Below, piece after piece: positions 29,503 through 31,302 of a stretch of 31,302 nucleotides of DNA. The notes beneath the pieces were generated by a model. It saw only the letters and a program-made list of their open reading frames with translations, did no database searches and was not told the origin of the DNA. Every line of letters begins with the position of its first letter. The first letter of the stretch is position 1. The translations under genes were made by a program, and so were the position numbers. This DNA is from Bacillota bacterium (lineage in GTDB: Bacteria; Bacillota; Clostridia; Lachnospirales; Lachnospiraceae), in contig JAEZUR010000176.1 of assembly GCA_023420935.1 (NCBI GenBank), forward strand, positions 1 through 31,302. The letters are read 5' to 3'.

Positions 29503-30510
29503 TTATTCCTTTGTCAAATCTTTTACACTATCTCGTTCTACAAAAGTTGTGGACAATAAAACTTTGGATTTAATGTCGTCTCCGTATTTTACCATATCCA
29601 TAATTTTTTGAACGGCCATTTTTCCTAACTCTCTTTTCACAGTACGGATTGTTGTTAGCTTAGGAGAGGTGATTTCGCAAAATGGAAGATCGTCAAAACC
29701 AATAATAGAGACGTCTTCTGGAACGCGATAACCAGTTTCTTGCAATGCTTTCATTGCACCAAGTGCAATCACATCATTATCAGCAAAAAAAGCAGTAGGA
29801 AGATCAGGCTTGGTTTGAAGGTATGCTAACATATCTCGATAAGAGCCATCCATGGAGGAAGCAACCGTAACAATATGTTTGGTGTGTATGGATAAACTGT
29901 GTTTTGTCATGGTACTTCTAAATGCTTTGCCTCTTGCTCGGAAGGGGTAAATTCGTAATCTTCCACGAAGGTAACCAATCTTTTTATGACCCTTTTTAAT
30001 TAGGTATTCAATGGCGATACGTGTACTGTCTGTATTATCAGCAAGGATACCATTAAAAGACATATCATTACACCAGTAATCAATTAATAAAATTGGACAT
30101 TTACTGCTACGATAAAGATCTAAATCAGCTTCTTCTAGTTCGCTTCCAAGAATAATAAGACCAGAAGTGGTGTCATTTAGGAGCCACTTAATCTGATCTC
30201 TATAATCAGAATTTCTCTTATCAAGATAGCAGGCTACCAGATCTAATCCGCAAGTTTGGCATTCTGATTCTGCTCCATCCATTACCAATGCAAAGAAGGG
30301 GGAGTCTTCCATTACAGATCCACTTCTTCTGTATATGACAATTTTGATTTTGGATATCTTTTCTTCTGCTATATAGCCTAGATCTTTCGCAACTTTAAAT
30401 ATGATAGCAGAAGTTTCTTTGTTAACTCCCTTTTTATGATTTAACGCATTTGAAATAGTTGCCGGTGAAAAGCCAGTAACATCACTAATTTGTTTAATAC
30501 TTATTTTCAT
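29503..30510 (-). CDS. LacI-family transcriptional regulator
   Basis: A 335-aa DNA-binding repressor or activator of normal length. The N-terminal helix-turn-helix (about 4-23) reads SIKQISDVTGFSPATISNAL, with the hinge helix region near 47-58. The periplasmic-binding-protein-like effector domain spans about 55-330, with GLIILGSE, HKKIGYLRGR, PTAFFADNDVIALGAMKAL and DVSIIGFDDLPF blocks. The divergent sugar ABC permease gene is its likely target, and a sugar is the likely ligand. AAGGGGTG precedes the ATG at 30510. It is a single-gene unit with its own terminator. The ligand cannot be deduced. Confidence 0.94.
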   Translation of the reverse strand: MKISIKQISDVTGFSPATISNALNHKKGVNKETSAIIFKVAKDLGYIAEEKISKIKIVIYRRSGSVMEDSPFFALVMDGAESECQTCGLDLVACYLDKRNSDYRDQIKWLLNDTTSGLIILGSELEEADLDLYRSSKCPILLIDYWCNDMSFNGILADNTDSTRIAIEYLIKKGHKKIGYLRGRLRIYPFRARGKAFRSTMTKHSLSIHTKHIVTVASSMDGSYRDMLAYLQTKPDLPTAFFADNDVIALGAMKALQETGYRVPEDVSIIGFDDLPFCEITSPKLTTIRTVKRELGKMAVQKIMDMVKYGDDIKSKVLLSTTFVERDSVKDLTKE

Positions 30511-30927
30511 AGTAACACCCCTTTGTACGTATTGTCTTAAGTACGATCGATAGTCTTGATTGTTTGCTTCACTTATAAATTATGATCTAAATTTATTATA
30601 AATTATTTAGATAGTAAATGAAATAATAATTTTGCAAATGGAAATACTTTAATATAATTTAAAAAAACGGACTGGAGAAATTGTTCAATATCACCAAAAA
30701 AATGTAAAAAATATAATGTTTCATGCCGAATGTGAAGTGATATAAAGAAAATCATTTAAATTTTTATATAAATATTTATAAAAAACTATACAATATGATT
30801 ATGTTTTACAGGATTATAATGGTTATTTTGGATACGGTTATGAATAAAACCAACAAGTAAATATATTATTATTTAATACGTTTTATAGAAAACTTATATA
30901 AAAACCAATTAAAATTCAAAAAAACTA

Positions 30928-30956
30928 TTGAAACATTTATATAAATAATTTATAAT
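30928..30956 (+). promoter_or_regulatory. Promoter of the sugar ABC permease operon
   Basis: TTGAAA (30928-30933), a 17-bp spacer and a perfect TATAAT (30951-30956). The ATG follows about 60 bp later. Confidence 0.8.
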
Positions 30957-30978
30957 ATGGACAACTTAACTAAGCAAT

Positions 30979-31001
30979 TTGTTTAAACTGATAGTAAACA
31001 A
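30979..31001 (+). promoter_or_regulatory. Operator-like inverted repeat before the permease gene
   Basis: TTGTTTA (30979-30985) and TAAACAA (30995-31001) are inverted repeats 9 bp apart, and the left arm also holds the palindrome GTTTAAAC (30981-30988). The site lies about 20-45 bp after the -10 and touches the ribosome-binding site. It could bind the divergent LacI regulator, or form a weak hairpin that hides the ribosome-binding site. Confidence 0.4.
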
Positions 31002-31016
31002 GGAGGATATGGGAAA

Positions 31017-31302
31017 ATGGGCAGGAAAAAGAAACAAATGATTGAAACGGTTCTGTTTACAATTCCGGCAATAATTTTGGTAACGATCATGATTTATATT
31101 CCATTTGTAATGAGCGGCTTTTACTCATTAACAGAGTGGAATGGTATATCAAAAGCACCTAAATTTATTGGATTAGAGAATTTTCAAAGAATATTTGCAG
31201 GAAGTAAGGATTTTCTTAATGCACTTATTTTTACAGGAAAGTACACAGTACTGTTTATGATTCTAACGAATATATTTGCTTTGGCATTAGCAGTTGTATT
31301 GG
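31017..31302 (+). CDS. Sugar ABC transporter permease (MalF/UgpA-like), 5' part
   Basis: The first 95 codons of a CUT1-type inner-membrane permease, cut by the window end. The basic start MGRKKKQ precedes a first membrane helix (about 10-31) in the form TVLFTIPAIILVTIMIYIPF. Then come the family-typical FYSLTEWNG and FIGLENFQRIF segments and a second helix starting near residue 68. Partner permease and solute-binding genes probably follow outside the window. AGGAGG (31001-31006) lies 10 nt before the ATG at 31017. An ATG at 31009 is in another frame and stops after ten codons. Control by the divergent LacI regulator is likely. Confidence 0.9.
   Translation, partial: MGRKKKQMIETVLFTIPAIILVTIMIYIPFVMSGFYSLTEWNGISKAPKFIGLENFQRIFAGSKDFLNALIFTGKYTVLFMILTNIFALALAVVL

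Larger units (their letters stand above)
30511..31016. other. Divergent intergenic region, LacI regulator / ABC permease
   Basis: About 500 bp of very AT-rich DNA with no gene. It contains the permease promoter and an operator-like repeat near the permease start. Near the regulator start, TACGATCGATA (30542-30552) with its CG-centred palindrome CGATCG may be an autoregulatory site. The middle (about 30600-30920) shows only A/T runs. Confidence 0.5.

Noticed and set aside
1..31302. CRISPR array, insertion sequence or prophage genes
   Set aside because: No regularly spaced direct repeats, transposase, integrase or phage structural genes are visible.

Overview
The window is low-GC DNA with strong Shine-Dalgarno sites and consensus vegetative-type promoters. 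It carries two rotary ATPase operons, a T-box-controlled serS, a LysM/GH18 spore-type protein and a LacI regulator divergent from a sugar ABC permease. This points to an anaerobic, spore-forming Firmicute, most likely a Lachnospiraceae (Lachnoclostridium / 'Clostridium phytofermentans'-like). The taxonomic call is an inference from gene content and protein style; no search was run.

Layout. 1-5 kb: an APH-fold kinase-like protein (minus strand), an HD-GYP phosphodiesterase, serS behind a T-box leader, a DUF3881-like protein and tRNA-Arg(CCU), followed by three stacked terminator hairpins. 5.4-8.2 kb: a small membrane protein, a DEDDh exonuclease with a Cys-rich tail, and a convergent D,D-carboxypeptidase that shares a bidirectional terminator with it. 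8.3-16.9 kb: a nine-gene V/A-type ATPase operon on the minus strand, in transcription order F(G/H)-C-I-K-G(F)-E-A-B-D. 17.2-17.4 kb: one small membrane protein on the plus strand. 17.5-24.0 kb: a complete F-type ATP synthase operon on the minus strand (atpB-E-E-F-H-A-G-D-C) with two atpE genes coding for the same protein. 24.5-26.0 kb: trmB, an unlisted small ORF, trxA and tRNA-Lys(CUU). 26.0-26.2 kb: a GC-richer, multi-branched palindromic element directly after tRNA-Lys. 26.4-31.3 kb: small hypothetical genes, a GNAT acetyltransferase, a LysM-GH18 protein with a degenerate catalytic motif, a LacI-type regulator and the start of a sugar ABC transporter operon cut by the window edge.

How they work together. 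The two ATPase operons make two complete rotary machines from adjacent transcription units. Both ion-carrying subunits lack the glutamine of the classical Na+ signature, so proton coupling is the simpler reading, more securely for the F-type enzyme. trmB, tRNA-Arg, tRNA-Lys and T-box serS are translation functions. The LacI regulator most likely controls the divergent sugar permease operon.

The most unusual structures are the branched palindrome at about 26033-26189, the interleaved A-B-A'-B' inverted repeats between the V-ATPase B and D genes (8982-9021), and the identical atpE pair. Several start codons were moved from the longest reading frame on ribosome-binding-site evidence; ntpI, atpA and atpB appear to use GTG, TTG and GTG.
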